Origin: Bremerella alba
GTDB taxonomy: Bacteria; Planctomycetota; Planctomycetia; Pirellulales; Pirellulaceae
Direction: 5' to 3'
Assembly (NCBI RefSeq): GCF_013618625.1
Contig: NZ_JABRWO010000011.1
Location: 62,001 to 126,000, forward strand
Length of the DNA: 64,000 nt
A program made the position numbers and the translations under genes. Positions within the stretch are counted from its first letter, which is position 1; each line of letters opens with the position of its first letter. This document shows, one piece after another, positions 16,981 through 31,900 of this stretch. A model generated the notes under the pieces. It was not told where the DNA came from. It saw nothing but the letters and a program-made list of their open reading frames with translations, and searched no databases.

Positions 16981-19900
16981 TTAATTCACCACTACTGACT
17001 TGAATGTACCATCCAGGCTATATAGCCACGTCACCCAACCATCTCGAACGCGTATTACATCACCAAACCGGTTGTCTGGAATAATGTCAAACCCTTTATT
17101 TGCATAGGCAACTTCTGCATTTTGTTGGATTCGAGCAAGGACGCTTGGGTCCGTCTTTCTGCCAATTTGATTAGGGATTTCCGCCAGGTCTGGGTACTGG
17201 TTTTTTAGTGCGGTAATTTTGGTTATCTTCCTGCCGGCTAACTCACTGTAATAATCCCCGGAGTGAATCTTCCTATGGAAGTCATCGGCAAAATTGACTC
17301 CACCATTGTTAAACGCTTGAATATATTTGTTGGCCGTAGGGAGGTCAGAGATTCCGTCTTTGACAACATTCCCGGCGTCGTCCAGTATATCGAACGTTCC
17401 ATTCGCATTCGGCTTTACGGAATAACTGTTATGGACCCAAACGGCGAAGCCCCAGTCGTCGCCACCAATGAAATAGGTGTGATCTTCTGCCACTCGTAAA
17501 TTGTAAACCTTTTTCTGATGCTCCGTAACTGTAACTGATTCGACAAGCGATGAATCCTCACTTAACCCAGCAAGTCGATCGCCAGGTTCCAACTGATGTC
17601 CGGGTTTCCAGCCATCTCCGACGACATAAAACGGGTGTTCAGAAGTCGTCTCGATCAAATGACCGTTTACTCTTAGTTCCAGGATTGTGCCAGCGAGCTC
17701 AAATACTCTTTCGATATAGCTTTCTCGTATATTTGCAGATGGATCATCCTCAGGTCTTGTCCAAATTACATCACCAACTTTCAGATTCTCGATGTTCTTG
17801 GAACCGTTTGGAGTACAGACTGGCGTGCCAGCTACAAAGCAAGTTGGGAGTTGTCCAGCGACGACGTCGAGGGCATTTTCCGTAGACTTTGCCGTGGACG
17901 TTACAGCATTGGGGACTTGTTTTGCCTGGGTTTCTACGACCTCCCCCACTGTGTCGATACTGTCTGTCACTAGTTCATTAGCAGCACGGGTACTACCTGA
18001 CGCTGCACCGGCGATCTCGTCCGAAGACCTTGCAACTCTCCCGACAACACCACCAAAGTTGGGCAGAAATCCTGCTGTCAAGATGTTTACGCCAAGGCTT
18101 CCTGCAGCAACCGTACGCTCAAATGTGGTGGAGTCGGGGTGTGCCATTACGTAAATATCGGAGACTTCGCCTACGACAGGCACGACGCCGACAGCAGCGA
18201 TCGCAAATGGACTTTGTCCGAAACTATGAACCGCCCCTTTTATTGGATCATCAAAAGCATTGCCAATCCCATTTCCATTGTAGGTAACTTTGTCTTCGCG
18301 GATCAGTTGATTTAGCCGTTTCGCTTGCTCCTTTATATCTGTAGCGGTTTTAGTCGTGTTATGGAATTGAGGCGAAGTATGCGTTGTCTCAATGTAGGTA
18401 TCGAGAAGAATCGTCTTTATTTGAGGATGAGAATCGATCTGCAAATCAACTGACTGGCGAGGACCGCCAACCTCGATTGACCATCCGTGGTCTACGATTG
18501 CCTTAAGACGTTCAAGGCTTCTGAGTCCATGGTTTTGAGCGAATGTCCGTCCCAACTCAGGGCCCAGAAGTTCTATTGCAAATCCAGTAAGTTCGATATT
18601 TCTTGCTACCTCTGAGGACACTCCTTCTGAGGTCTTGATCTCTTCTCGCGAACTCTTGTTGAGAATCTGTGGTGCATTGGCTGGGCCTTGGACAGGTGTT
18701 GGAGGACTGACCCCTTCCGAGGCGGCGACAGCCTCGCTAGGCTGTTCTTGTTCACGGGCCTGACCTGTACTTTCAACGGCCAATTCTCTTGCCTGCATCT
18801 CTTGCAAGTTGCGATTTATCTGCGCCTCCGATTGGGCGAGCAATTGAGCAGCTTCGGCGGCTGCCATGTCGATCGTACTTTCGGTATCCGCGTCGGCTTG
18901 AGCACTGGCCCAGTCTTCGTAGCCCGCCCAAATGGCATCGGCTGCTGCGTGACGGGCTGCTTCCTGAGCGAGGAGCCGAACCGACCATGGATCGGTATTG
19001 TTTGAAAGCTCAGCGATTAACGCAGATTCGCTGGCGGAAGCTTGCTGCTGGGCAAAGCTTTTTCTTAAGGAAGCAATGTCTTGCGTCAGTTGAGACTCGT
19101 TGCCTGACGTAACATTGGCATGGGTCGTGGCCGCACCAAAGACACTCTGAACAGCTTGCTGGGAAGCCTGGCCAACATTGTTTTGATGGGTCGTGAGTTC
19201 CCGAGCTAATTGTGTCGCTTGATTACCCTCGAGGGAAAAGACGCTGGAAATATAGGATTGACTTAGTTGAGCAAGGGTTGCCTCGCGGTCTGAAGACGCG
19301 GCAGAAATCGCTGAATCGCGTGCGGTTTCATCGTTATCATTTTCAAATTGTCGTTGCGCCGTCTGAACAGCAATTTGAAAGTCCTTCTCGGCCTCAGCAG
19401 CGGACTGTTGAAACGAGCCAATCGCTTGTGCCAACTGAGAGCCCGAAGTACCAAGGCTATCGGCGATTGCAGACTGTTTTGCATGCTCGCTATTCGCCAA
19501 AGCGATGGAGAAAGAATACTCAGCTTGTGAAGTCGTTTGGGAAGCCGCTCCGGCTGCCGACTGATTCGCTTGTGCGGTAGATGTCGCCGCAATTGTCGCG
19601 TCTGCGTAGAGTTGGTTTTGTAGAGATGTCAACGCGTTTGTCGCATTGACTTGGGCATTCGCTCTGTCAACCAAAGTCTGAGTGTACGGCAACGACAATT
19701 CGGAATGGATTCCCGCGACTGCCGTTTGCTGGCTGCTGGCCTGCTGCGAGATGAATATTCCGAACGAAGCAACTTCAGCACTAGCATAGTTCATCTCTTC
19801 GGTCATAGCGGCGAGATTAGATGAATTGAGGTTAGAGTACAGACCGATCTCCAAATCCTTCCTTTTACCAGCGACATTCGTTGCAAACATCTTACTGGCA

Positions 19901-22900
19901 GTCGCGTTGCTCTTGAGTAGGCCTGTTTTTGCCGACACACTTGTTGAATTGAAATCGCCAAGTTTACCACTGACGGTAGTCGACCATGTTAGGCTAGCCT
20001 CTGCAGTATTCGTTATTTGAGCTAAATCGGCGTTCAACAATGCCGAATCAAAGTTGGATTCCGCGGATGGATTCTCATCGAATGTTTCGGCTTGGAACGT
20101 TTTCCATGCTGTAGCAACGTCAATAAGGTATTGCCCATAGTCTTCAGCCATCGTCGTACCGATGCTGCTGTTCGCCTCGGCACGACCGTTCTCAAAGGTT
20201 CCTCGCGCAGAAAGCAAGCTTTCGACATAGCTGGAACTTTTTGCCTGGACCGCTGACTCAAGTTGGCTACTTGCTGATCGTACAGATCCATCGTACGAAT
20301 CCGATAAGTTCGATACCGATGTTTGTAGAGAAGCACTGAGGTTAACGTTTGCTAGTTCGTTGTTCGTTTGAGCGGTAACAATGCCCTGTACTCGCTGGAG
20401 CGCAATTGACTCATTGGCAGCAATAAACGCCGCATTACCTTGAGCTAAAGCGTTCTCAATACTTGCACGGGCACCTGGATTGGCTGATAGGTAGGCGTCG
20501 CTCTTGGCTAACTGGGTATTTGACGTCGCAATATGTTCCGTAAACTGAGCAGTGGTGGTGTTGGCGGCGTAGGCGAGAATGGCTGGCTGTCTTGCGGTTA
20601 GCCGGCCTATCTCTGCGTTGTTGCTAGCCAGAGAATAGGTCTCTAAAGTGTTCTGTAGTCCAGAAGCCTGCTGGGATTCAGCAGATTTAACTTTGCCCAA
20701 AGTTGCAGAAGAGGCAGAGTTAACGCGCTGTAAAGCAGTCGAAGCTGCTTGGTTCATGGCAGAAACCAAACCCGTTTCGACCTGCCCCACCGCCGATGCA
20801 CGTGTGGTCAATGCTCCCTGGTATGCCGTTGCATAGCTGACAACTGCATTACCGACCGCTTCGATCTGTGTCTGGCCATTCGTCTTGTAGGCATTTTCGT
20901 GGGCAGTGTCGGCGGATTCCTTGCTTGAGTTGAACTGTTGATCGGCGTCTGTCTCTGAGGTGCCGTTGTGGACGGCCAGATCACGAGCCTTCTTAAAAGG
21001 AGCAACCGTCGTCACCCAGATGTGGTCAGCATCGGCGTTGGACTTTGCAGCGGTGGCCTCTGCTTGGACCTGCGCTACCATGGCGTCCAGGTAGGCCAGG
21101 TATTCGGCGTGGGCGAATTCGGACTCGGCGTCGCCGGCCCCTTTTTCGGCATCGATGCTGGCGGCGGATGCCGCCGTGGCGTAGGCGGATGAGGAGGCGA
21201 TTTGGCCCTGGGCCATCGACTGGGCGGCGCTGGCCAGGCCGCTGACGTAGGTGTTGGCGGTGGAGCCCATGCCCGAGACGAGGGCCGTGATCGCCGCGTT
21301 CATGGCGGTGCTGTAGCCCTCGCTGCTGGCGTTACTGGCCTGGACGAGGTTCTGTTCGGCCTGGGCGTTGAGGATCGCCCCGGCGGATGCTCCGGCGTTG
21401 GTCAACTGATTGACGAAATCCGTAAAGAAGCCGAGGGAAAAGTTGTTCTGGTTGACGAGTACATCTTGGTTATGGGTGTTCTGAGCGGGGGTGATGTCAT
21501 CGTACAGGTCGGTCTCGGCCTGTTGACTGTCGACGGTGTAGTTCTTTTCGGCATTGGCCGCGGCATTGGCGGCCGTCTTGGAATGCCCGATTAGCTTACC
21601 GCCAAGCGATTTGATGATGCCTGCCATAGACTCGCGGAGCGAATCGGAGTTGCTCTTGCCATCGGAGGCATACTGCGTGGCCTCGGTCTTGTAGCTATTG
21701 GCCAGGGCAACGTTGGCATCCTCGACGGCGTGAACGTGGTCCTTGGTGGCCGAAGACGCGGTGATGGAGTAGTCCTCTTTGGCGTCGAGATCGTTCTCGA
21801 ACTGGGTGGCAACCGCATCAGCGACGGTTTCCGAGGGTGGATTGCCAGGGACTTGATACACCCATTCAAGATTTAAAAGTTTCGGTGATAATGCATTTTG
21901 TAGGACGCTCTTGTGGTACTCAATGCTTGCGGCTTGTTGAGCTGAATCTAGGGCTGCCTGGGCGTCGTTTAATGCCTTGTCGTGAGTTGCTTGATGATCG
22001 ATCATTTTCGTCGCAAAGCTGGCGGCCAACCTGCGTGCTGCCGAATTGCTTTCTCGGCTTGCCTCCCTTGCTTCTGAGTTTGCGTTGGAAACATCAGATT
22101 CAGAGCTTTCCGCGCGAGTCTTTTCAGCATCGGCGATCGCATTGGAGAGTGTTTCAGCAAAGCCTGCCAGTTGGTTCATCAAGCCGTCAATAGCGGAATC
22201 GACGCTATCAGCGATGTTGGTTTCGTATGAGTCTAAGTTATCGAGCTGCATCTGAGACCAGGCACTATTGTGCTGCTGGTTAAATGCCTCCAAGTCTGAC
22301 CGATGCGCGGTCATTCGATTCGATCGGAAGCTCTCTTGCAGTGATATCAACTCCGATTGATGAGACACATCTAGGCCGGCTTGATTGATTGAGAGCGTAT
22401 GTTTAACGTTCACTTCCGCCAATCTGTGGTTTAGTTGCAGCTGCTGGACTGACTTTTCTGTTTCTGAATCTACTTCCTCATTTGACTCAGCTTCATTGTT
22501 TTGAGCTGACAAAACACTTTTCTGGTAATCGGATGTGATGTCGATGACTTTGTTTTGATAGTTTGCCAGCAAGGCGTAGTAGCCCTGTGTGGAATCGCCT
22601 TCACCGGAAGAGCTGCTTCCGTTGTAATAGTCCAACATGGCGTCTAGCTCCGCGACGTCGGCATCGGTCTTTGCCGATTCGATTCCCCCCAAGTACCTCA
22701 CAGAGATTGCGTAAAACTCACCCATTCCATCCCAAGTTGAGCAACCCATGTAACCATTGCCGCCGGGAGATTCAGGGATCTCGGGGGCATATGTGTTTTC
22801 GCAAAGGTAGCTGTTTTGCGCTTGGTCAGAATCGAATTGAGAGCGATCTCGCTGCTCCTGAGCATATAGAGAAATGCGATCGAGGACATGGTCTAGATTG

Positions 22901-25900
22901 GCATCCTCTAATGCGAGTTCATAGTCCCGATAGAGCTTAATCTCTGAGGTTCGAAATTCCTCATTCGCATTGATGAGGTCAATGATCGCGTCCTTCATGT
23001 CGTCGTTCGACTCGTTGGACGTCGTATCTCTTGAAGCGGACTGTTCTGCTAGGCCTGCTTGACGCAAGTTCGTGATTTCCGCATTTGTTGTCGCCTTTGA
23101 GAGTGAGGATGCATTTTGGTACTGCTGTACTTCGGCTCGTAATTGCGTGTTATAACTTGCTTCTTGCTGAGCTTGTCCTGCTTGGTAACTTGCTTGAAGT
23201 GAGCCATCGGCTGTCGTTTGAATCAAGATAGCGTTAACTCTAGCGCTGGAAGCGGATGATTGCGCGTCGTGCTGGGCGTCATTTAATGCTGACTGATATT
23301 GAATCGTCGCATCTATTTTCTCCGATGAAGTTGTAATCTCGTTTTGAAGCTGAGTACGTGCGACGGCATTCTCCATATCTGTCTGTGCTGACGTAGCAGA
23401 AAATTCCGATTCAACTTTGCGAATCTCTTCTTCGGCCTGTGACTTGATCAACTTCTGATCAAGTTTGGCCTTGTGGCGAATTAAGTCCTTCTTCAGCTCA
23501 TGTCGTTTGCGAGCGATTTCATTTTGAAACTCCTCCAGCTCGTCGATAAATGACAGCCGCAACTGATTTGCTCGCGAGTCTAGGTCTTTCCAAAATGTGA
23601 CTCGCATTGAACTAAGGATATCTGGATCTGTCTCGGAGCCGGCGACGGCATTGTACGATGCCAAGGCTTCATTCCACTCGTCTTGGAAGATCGGATCCAC
23701 AAAGTTGTAAAGTGCGACGAAGTACAACTTGTCGTAAAGTGAATCGTCTTCCACTAAATGAGGAAACTCTGTAAGGGTATTTTGGTAGTTCCAGGCAGAA
23801 TCTTCATCGGGTGAAAAATAGCCGTATTCGTCAATTGCATTTGTGGCCGCACTTTCGTGTTGGAATTCGGAGATCGCATCGGCCTTTTCCGGATTGGATT
23901 CACTTTCATTGGCCTTTTGCTGAATCTTGCCGTCTCTCAAGGCTTCGTTGAGAGCAACACGTGAAGAAGTAATTACCGTAGCTAATCCGTTGGCAGCTTG
24001 CTGTTGGATAGTGGTCTCTGCCTGTTTTAGAACACGGAAGCTCTCTTTTGTCTCAAGGATGCGATTTGTGTTCTGATTTGCGAGTGCCTCTTTGACCAAG
24101 GGATCTTGGTCGACTTCGTAGTAGTACGGCTTCGGTTCCGAGCCATAAGTTGGTGCTGTCGGCATCTCGGAATTGGCTGGGACATTCGCACTGGCGAATT
24201 GAATCGCATCAGGCACCGAGAAGCCGTTGAACTCAAACTGGGTCTTATCCCCAGTAAAATTCGCCATGTCGATCTGGAACTGGGCGTTGGCTGCCGCTTG
24301 AGCCGCGAGTAGTTGTGCCTTGGCCTGCGATAAGACTGAATCAAACTGGCTGTCGGCTGATTGGATGGCGTCATCGTAGGAGCCTGTCGCTGTTGCGATG
24401 GCCGAATCGTAGCTGTCAACCGCACCGGCGATACGTGACGAATAGTCGATCGAGATGTTGTCTAAGGCAGATTGGTAATCGACCTGGATTTGGTCGAATG
24501 CGGATTGGTAGTTAAAGATTGAACTAGCCAGGTCTTGGGCTTCCGTGCTATCAGGCATGTCGGAGACAACGAACTCCATCGTTCTCCATTCCCCGCCGCC
24601 AGCGATTCGGGCTTGAATACTCTGGTAGCCGGATTCGAGATTCGAGGGCAGGTACTGGAACATTCCGCCGGACTGGGACGTGGTGGTTCCGTCGATGATA
24701 CCGTCGCCATCGTGATCGAATTCAATCGTGATATTGCCTGTCCCCAGGCCGCCAGAAAGCATTCCGCTCAATGTAGCATCTGCCGTGGACAAGTCCCCAT
24801 CGCTCAAGCCTGTATCGTTTAACAGCCCCAAGGCATCGACGCCGCTTTGATTGGTCAGGGAGATTGCTTCCAGCTCAAAATTGAACGCGGTCCAGTCGCT
24901 ATAGAGAGCGACGTTTTGTTCATTGTACTCTTTGACGCGAAGCTTCAGAGTGTGCTCGCCAGGCGTCAGGCCGACAACGTCTAATTGAAATTCACCATCC
25001 ACGTTCGTCGTCGCAGTCTGGTCGAAGATGCCATCACCGTTGATATCGACCTGGACCTGAAGACCATCGAGAGCACCGTCATTGGTGATCCGACCGCGAA
25101 TGGATGAATCGGTAGTGATCAAGTCGTCGGAAAGTTCGCCGGTATCGTTTACCAGAGACACATCAACAAGTTCCGCGGCCTCATTCAGATCAGGGGCGAA
25201 GTCAAAGGTCAGAGACTGCCAGCTTCCTATCAGCTCACTGCCAGTCTCCCAATCGAATTCACGCGTTCGCATATCTAGCGATACGGAGCCTGCGGCCGGG
25301 GTGGGCAATTGATACTCGAAGCGACCGCGTTGATCCGTTTGAGCATAGGCATCGGTGGTCCCATCGCCATCGGTGTCAATCTCGATGGTGATCCCGGCCA
25401 GTTGACTTTCATTACGGATTTGCCCCTGAATCAGGGTACTCGCTGAAGTAAGTGTGCCATTTATGTCTTCGGCACCAGATACGCCTAGGGCAATGATTTC
25501 GGCTGCCGAGTTGACCTGATCTTCATAAACAATCGTTATGCTGGTCCAACCACTGGTCAGGTACGTGCCGGCATAGTGGTCCCACTCTTTGACCCGAGCC
25601 TGGAACGTATGCGTGCCGAAGTCAAGCAAATAAGGATCTACATAGAAATTCCCAACTGAATCCGTGAATACACGATCGTCTGCCGTTCCATCGTTATCTT
25701 GGTCAAATTCAATTTCCAGGCCGGAAACACCTTCGACATTTGCGACAGTGCCCACCAAGGAAGCATTGGCGGTCGTGTTGTCGCTGCTGGATGTACCAGT
25801 ATCGCTTAACAGTCCTAAAGACGTGATAGCTGCAACGTCGTTGACAGGCTGCGCGATCGTGAATGTGGTGGGTTCCCAAGTGCCATAGATGAATGCTTGT

Positions 25901-28900
25901 GCGTAGTAGTCCCACTCTCGCACGCGAGCATTGATGGTGTGCGTTCCCTGGCCCACTCCGAGCGGAACGTAGACGAACTCGCCGTTCTCTTCAGCTGTTG
26001 TGCGACCGTCAACGACTCCGTCGCCGTCGTGGTCGAATTCGACACTCATGTAGCTGACACCCTCATCGTTCGAGATGAGGCCAGCGACAGCTGGATCGGT
26101 CGAAATGCCGTCAGCGGGATCGACGCCGTTGTCATTAAAGAGCCTAAACTCGGCGATAGTTGCGGGCGTGTTCACGGGGATGAATTTTTCGATAGAGATC
26201 GAAGTCCAGGTTCCTCCCACAAAATCTTGATCGTTATCACTCCAGACAGTTACTCGGGCACGGATAGTATGATTGCCTGCTGCAAGGCCAGGAGGAAGAT
26301 ACGTGAAGGTCCCATCGGTCTGGATTTCGGCTAATCCATCGATGATATCGTCGCCGTCGTGATCGAACTCAACGAATTCGCCTCCGACGGGTAGCCCTGC
26401 GATGAAGGACAGCCTTCCGGTCAGCGTTGTGTCCTCAGTGACTTGGTCCGTGTTGCTTGAGCCTGTGTCGTTTGCCAGGCGAAGCTGTTCTACTTCGGGA
26501 ATCGGAGCGGATGCGAACTCGAAAGTGTAAGATTTCCAAGTTCCGTAGACGTTTTGGCCAGTACGCCAGTCGATTCGTACGCTTCGTGCTTGAATCGTAT
26601 TGCTGCCGTCGGACAAGCCCTTCGGGGCATAGGTGAACGCACCATTTTCATCAGTAAAGACAGAAACATCGGCGTTTCCATCGCCATCTAGATCCACCTC
26701 AATCTCCAGATAGGCCAGATCGCTGATGATTTGCAAGGAATCAATCGGGAGATCGGATTCTTCCGTTCCTTCTTCAATAGTTTCTTCAACGACTGGTTCC
26801 AACAGGTTGCCCACTAGGACGGGACTTGAGGTGACATACGGGCTTCCGTCCGGCTCATCGTCCAAGGCCTCTTCCAGCAGCCAGAAGTTCTCGATCTCTG
26901 GTGCAGCATCAGGTTCGAGTGTAAAGGCAAAATCATTCCAGGGACCTGCGACAAACGTCGCGGATTCCGAGTCCCAGTGTCGTGTTCGGTGGCCAATCGT
27001 AATCGCACCGTAGGCGGTCAGAAGCGGAACGGTCGACCAGTTTCCTTCTTCATCGGCGAACACCGTTTCGTCGGCGACGTCGTCGCCGTTCAGGTCGAGT
27101 TCTACCTGGGCGTAAGGATGGTTGGCGACGGTTCCTTCCAGTTCAGCATCAGTGGTGACCTTGTCCGAGGTGTTGGTACCGGTATCGTTAACTAGCCCGA
27201 TTGACGAGGTGACGAAACTGGCATTCGGAGCGACGATGTCGTAGGCAAACGAATCCCATGCTAGATAGGTCGTCACAATGTCCAGATCGTCGATCAAGGC
27301 CGATCGGTATCGTAGCGTTAGTGCTCCGTAGTAGTCTTCAAGCGTTTCATCTGTCGTGCGAGGATCGTAGACAAAGTAGTCGACGGGAATCGTTTCCGGT
27401 CGCTCAAGAATCTCCGTGCCTTCGGCGATGCCATCATTGTTGTGATCAAATTCGACGACGACCTGGTAATCCTGGTTCACGCCATAGACTTCGCCCACGA
27501 CACCCGCATTTGAAGTGATCTTGTCGGAAGAGCTTCCAGTGTCATTCACCAGTTCCACGTCGCGGATTTGACCAACGAATGACGTGGCTTCCGCTTCGAT
27601 CACAATACTCAAAGTCGTTTCCACGTACTGACTGTTGCCGTCGGTCGCTCGCAGTGTCAGGTTGACAGTTCCTGTCGTATCTGCAGTAAAGTCCAGACGC
27701 AACTCACCCCCGGTGATTGTTGTGGCAGCGAGTGCGGAGTTGTCGTTCGCCTCAACGGAATATGCAACCGTGTCTTGTGACCAGGGGACATCGGGGTCCT
27801 GCAAGATATTCGTCAGGTCGACGAGCGAATAGAGAACGCCTTCGGAATAGGTCAACGTAAGCGGATCGACCAGGACTTGCGGTAAGTCGTCAACCGGAGT
27901 CAATGTGAAGTCGAAAGTATCGGATATCAAGTTGCCTGCAGTATCCGTCGCCGTGACGGTAATTGAGGAAACTCCGGAGGCATCAGAAATGGGGGTCAAA
28001 GTCAGCTGATCATCGATTAATTCGACCGAGACGATCTCGTCGCCCGCCAACGAAAACGAATACGTGAGCGAGTCACCGGTAATGGCGATGTCTGCGTCCG
28101 AGAAAACGGAGCTCAGATCGAGGAGCACAGGCACGCCATCCTCGGTGAAGGCCATATCGCTTATGGCATTTCCGACGGTGGGTGCCTGCTCTTGATAGGC
28201 GACGCTCATATCGAAGACGTGGTCGACATACGCACCTGCTGCATCCGTGGCTCGAATCGTGAGCGTAGAATCACCGTATTGATCGGTCAGAGGTGTCAGA
28301 GTCAAGACGCCTTCGCTAACTGACGCACTGACAACCGTAGCGTTCGTATTGTCGGCGACAGAATAGGTAAGACTATCGCCGGTCGTGTCCAAATCCTTGT
28401 CCGTGAAGACGGTACCAAGATCAAACGTGAGCGGGTCACCATTCATGACGCTCGCTTGATCGCTGATTGGCGAAACGACCTCAGGCGCGTCGTTAATGGC
28501 ATTCACAATGATCGTGAACGTCTCATCCACGAACTCCGTAAATTCATCGGTCGCACGGACTGTCAGGGTGGCCTGGCCTGCAACCCCAGGGGCAGGCGTT
28601 AGGATTAGATTGCCTTGTGAGATATAAGCATCAATGATGCTGAGCTTATCTGCCTCCAAGTCGTTGTCGTTTTGGCGTAGCTGATAAGTGAGAGAGTCTG
28701 AAAGATTGATAAGATCCGAATCGCCGAAGACGGTCGAAAGGTCAACTGAAATCGTCGAGAAGTCTTCGTCGACATTCATGTTGGCGATTGGAGAGACAAC
28801 CGTCGGCACTGCATTGGTACGGGTGATCACAACTCGGAAGGTATCTTCGGTCGTCAACCCTTGAGAATCGGTTCCCGTCACTGTGATTTCGGCCGTGCCG

Positions 28901-31900
28901 AATTGGTCAGCTAATAGTGTGACGGTCAATTCGCTGCCAGTAACCGACGTTGCGACGAGGTCGCCGTCAGGCGTTGTGGCGGAATAAGTCAGGCTATCGT
29001 CAACATCGGTTAGAAATTCAGATAAATCGACGACGACAGGATCGTCGTTCATCGTCGCGAACAAGTCTGGAACCAAACCACTTCGCTCGGGGGAGTCATT
29101 GACCGGTGTGACGTTCAGTAAGAAGGAATCGCTGACTTGCAGTCCTTCGGAGTCGGTGGCCGTAACGGTGACCGTAGCAGTGCCGTTTTGATCAGGATTG
29201 GGCGCGATACGTAGCTCACTGCCGACAATGGTTATGCTTGCCAAATCCGTATCGGACGACACGACGGAATAAGTAAGTACATCACCATAGATTAGGTTGG
29301 CATCGTCGAAGACATTACCTAATTCAACAACGGTTGTCGCCGAATCCTCATCGATAGTTAGGTCTGCCAGTGGGGAGGCAACGGTCGGAGCCTCGTTCGG
29401 GGGCAAATAGTCTAGGATGTGACCTTCCCCGACTGCGCCCAGCAGATTGGCACCGCTGACATTGGACAGTTGTACGGAGAAGAGCTCTTCCGATTCAGAG
29501 TCTGTATCGGAAAGAATGGGTACTTCTATCGTCTTGGTCGTTTCACCGGGCAGGAACGTGAGCGTACCTGATACGTGGGTATAGTCCACACCTGCGGTTG
29601 CGGTGTTCGCGATCGTCGCGTAATCGACGCTGATTGTGGCGCTGGAAGTATCGGAGAGGGTGACCGTGAAGGTGGCTGTATTCCCTTCCTGGGTGTACTG
29701 ATCATTGATGCTCATATCTGGTACGTGAGCAACGACATCGCCAGTTACGTCAAAGCTAAAGGGAGATTCGTCCGAATCATTGGACGTGAACTGGATGGCA
29801 CCGCTGAAATCGCCAAGAGTAGTCGAGGCGAGCTTCAAGACCAGGGTGGTTGAACTGCCCGATGCAACCGAACTGGCTGGCAGGGTTACGACCTGGTACC
29901 CACTCGGAACTTGAATCGATCCCGTATCCAGCGTAAGCGTCTGTGTGCCGTCGTTACGGATTTCGATGGTTCGCGTTGCGAATTCATGTTCCGAGACGTT
30001 GCCGAAATCAACCTTGGAATTTCCAGATTGGAGCGAAGAACCACTCTCTAGCACGGTAAGTTCAGGTGCGCTGACCACATTGGCAACGGCAGTGACATCG
30101 AACGAGAACGTTCCTTCATCGATATCGTTGTTGAGGAACGAGACAGTCCCGGAACTGGTCCCGGCAGCGGTAGCCAGGAAGCGAAGTGTAAAGCTCGTCG
30201 AGTTGCCAGGAGTCACAGTGGTTGAGAAGTTCTGGGTGACCTGCCATCCTGATGGGACCGCCATGCTCGAAGAGTTCAGTGTTAAATCATCGTCCCCATC
30301 GTTGTGAATGGTGAAGACTTGATCGATTGGCGTACCGACATCGGTCGAACCAAAGTCAACCGTTGAGACATCGTCGGTAACGGACGCCTGTAATTCATCC
30401 AGAACCGTAATTTCCGGTTCACCACCATATTCATCAACGACACCAGAGACAATAAAATCAAATGGATCCTCGTCACTATCATTGGTCTCAAAGCTTATAG
30501 ATCCTCCGTAGTTACCGGGATTGGCTGCCGCCAACCGAAGTTGAAAGGTCGTGCTTTGCCCGGGAGACAAAGTGGTCGTGCCGAAGCCGGAATAGACACC
30601 AAAGCCAATCGGAAGAATGATGTTGCCCAACGTAAGCGGGGCGTCTCCATCATTTGTTACACGAAAGGTCTGCGTGACGGGATTTCCTACATCTGTTGTA
30701 CCAAACGCGAAACTTCCAGATCCATCGACGATTGAGTTGCCACCGTATTCATCATCGTACACCGTGATTTCCGGTGACCCTCCGTACCCATCGTCGATGT
30801 TGAGTTCCAGTTGGTAATCGAACGAAGATCCCCCGTAGCCGGAACCACCGTAGCCCGAATCGTACGAGTCATTCCCGTCCGAAGAGATACCCAAATAGTA
30901 GATACCGCCGTAGGCCGACGTGTACTCCAGAACCGGGTCGCCACCATAACCAGAGTCGGGATCATTCGCCTCGTAGTAGTAGGAATCCGCCACTTCGCCG
31001 CCATAGCTGTCGAATAGTCGGAGATGAGAGTAGCCGCCGTAACTCCAGTTTGTCCCATCGTCCAACACGTAGCTATCGATGTCGGCCGAAAGGGTCTCGC
31101 CGGCGGCCAGTGTGATCTGGAACATGTCCACGTCGGCCGTGCCGTAGGAGCCATCGCCAATCTTCGAATCGATCTGGGTCTGAACGCCTGGAGTCAGGCT
31201 GACCGACTGGGCCGTACTGCGCGTATCGCCGATATCGGAGGACGATGTCACGCTCCCGCTCAAGTCGAAATTGAACGGGTTCTCGTCGGAGTCATTGGTG
31301 CTAAAGGCGACACTGCCATTGAACGCACCCGCGCTGTCGGCATCGAAGCGGATCGTAAAGGTCGTGTACGCACCGGGTGCCAACGACGTGGAGCCGAAAG
31401 ACGAATCAACGCTGAACGACGATGTGGTGGTGATTGAACCAAGCGTTAGCGTGTCAGTTCCACTGTTCTTCACGCGGAAAGTACGAGTTAGATCAGTGCC
31501 CAGGTCGGTTGTTCCAAAGGCATAGCTGCCGTAGTCATCTAAGATGACACTACCACCATACTGGTCGTTATTGACGTCGATCTCGGGAGATCCGGTGAAA
31601 GCATCTTCGATGTTCAATTCCAACTGGTAGTCGAAGGACGACCCGCTATAGCCGGAACCACCGTAATCAGGGTCATAGAAGTCGTTGCCATCGGTGGAGA
31701 CGCCCAGGTAATACGTCCCGCCGTAGGCTGAGGTGTACTCCATGAATGGATCACCACCGTAGCCCGAGTCGGGGTCGTTGGTCTCGTAGTAGTACGAGTC
31801 AGCCACCTCTCCGCCGTAGCTATCGAACAGTCGGAGATGGGAGTAGCCCCCGTAACTCCAGTTTGTCCCGTCGTCCAGCACGTAGCTGTCGATGTCGGCC

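Noticed and set aside
24540-27560. Regularly spaced repeats as a possible CRISPR array
   Set aside because: The repeats are about 250-350 bp coding modules (NDTG Ig-like domains) that vary in sequence, not short identical repeats with unique spacers.
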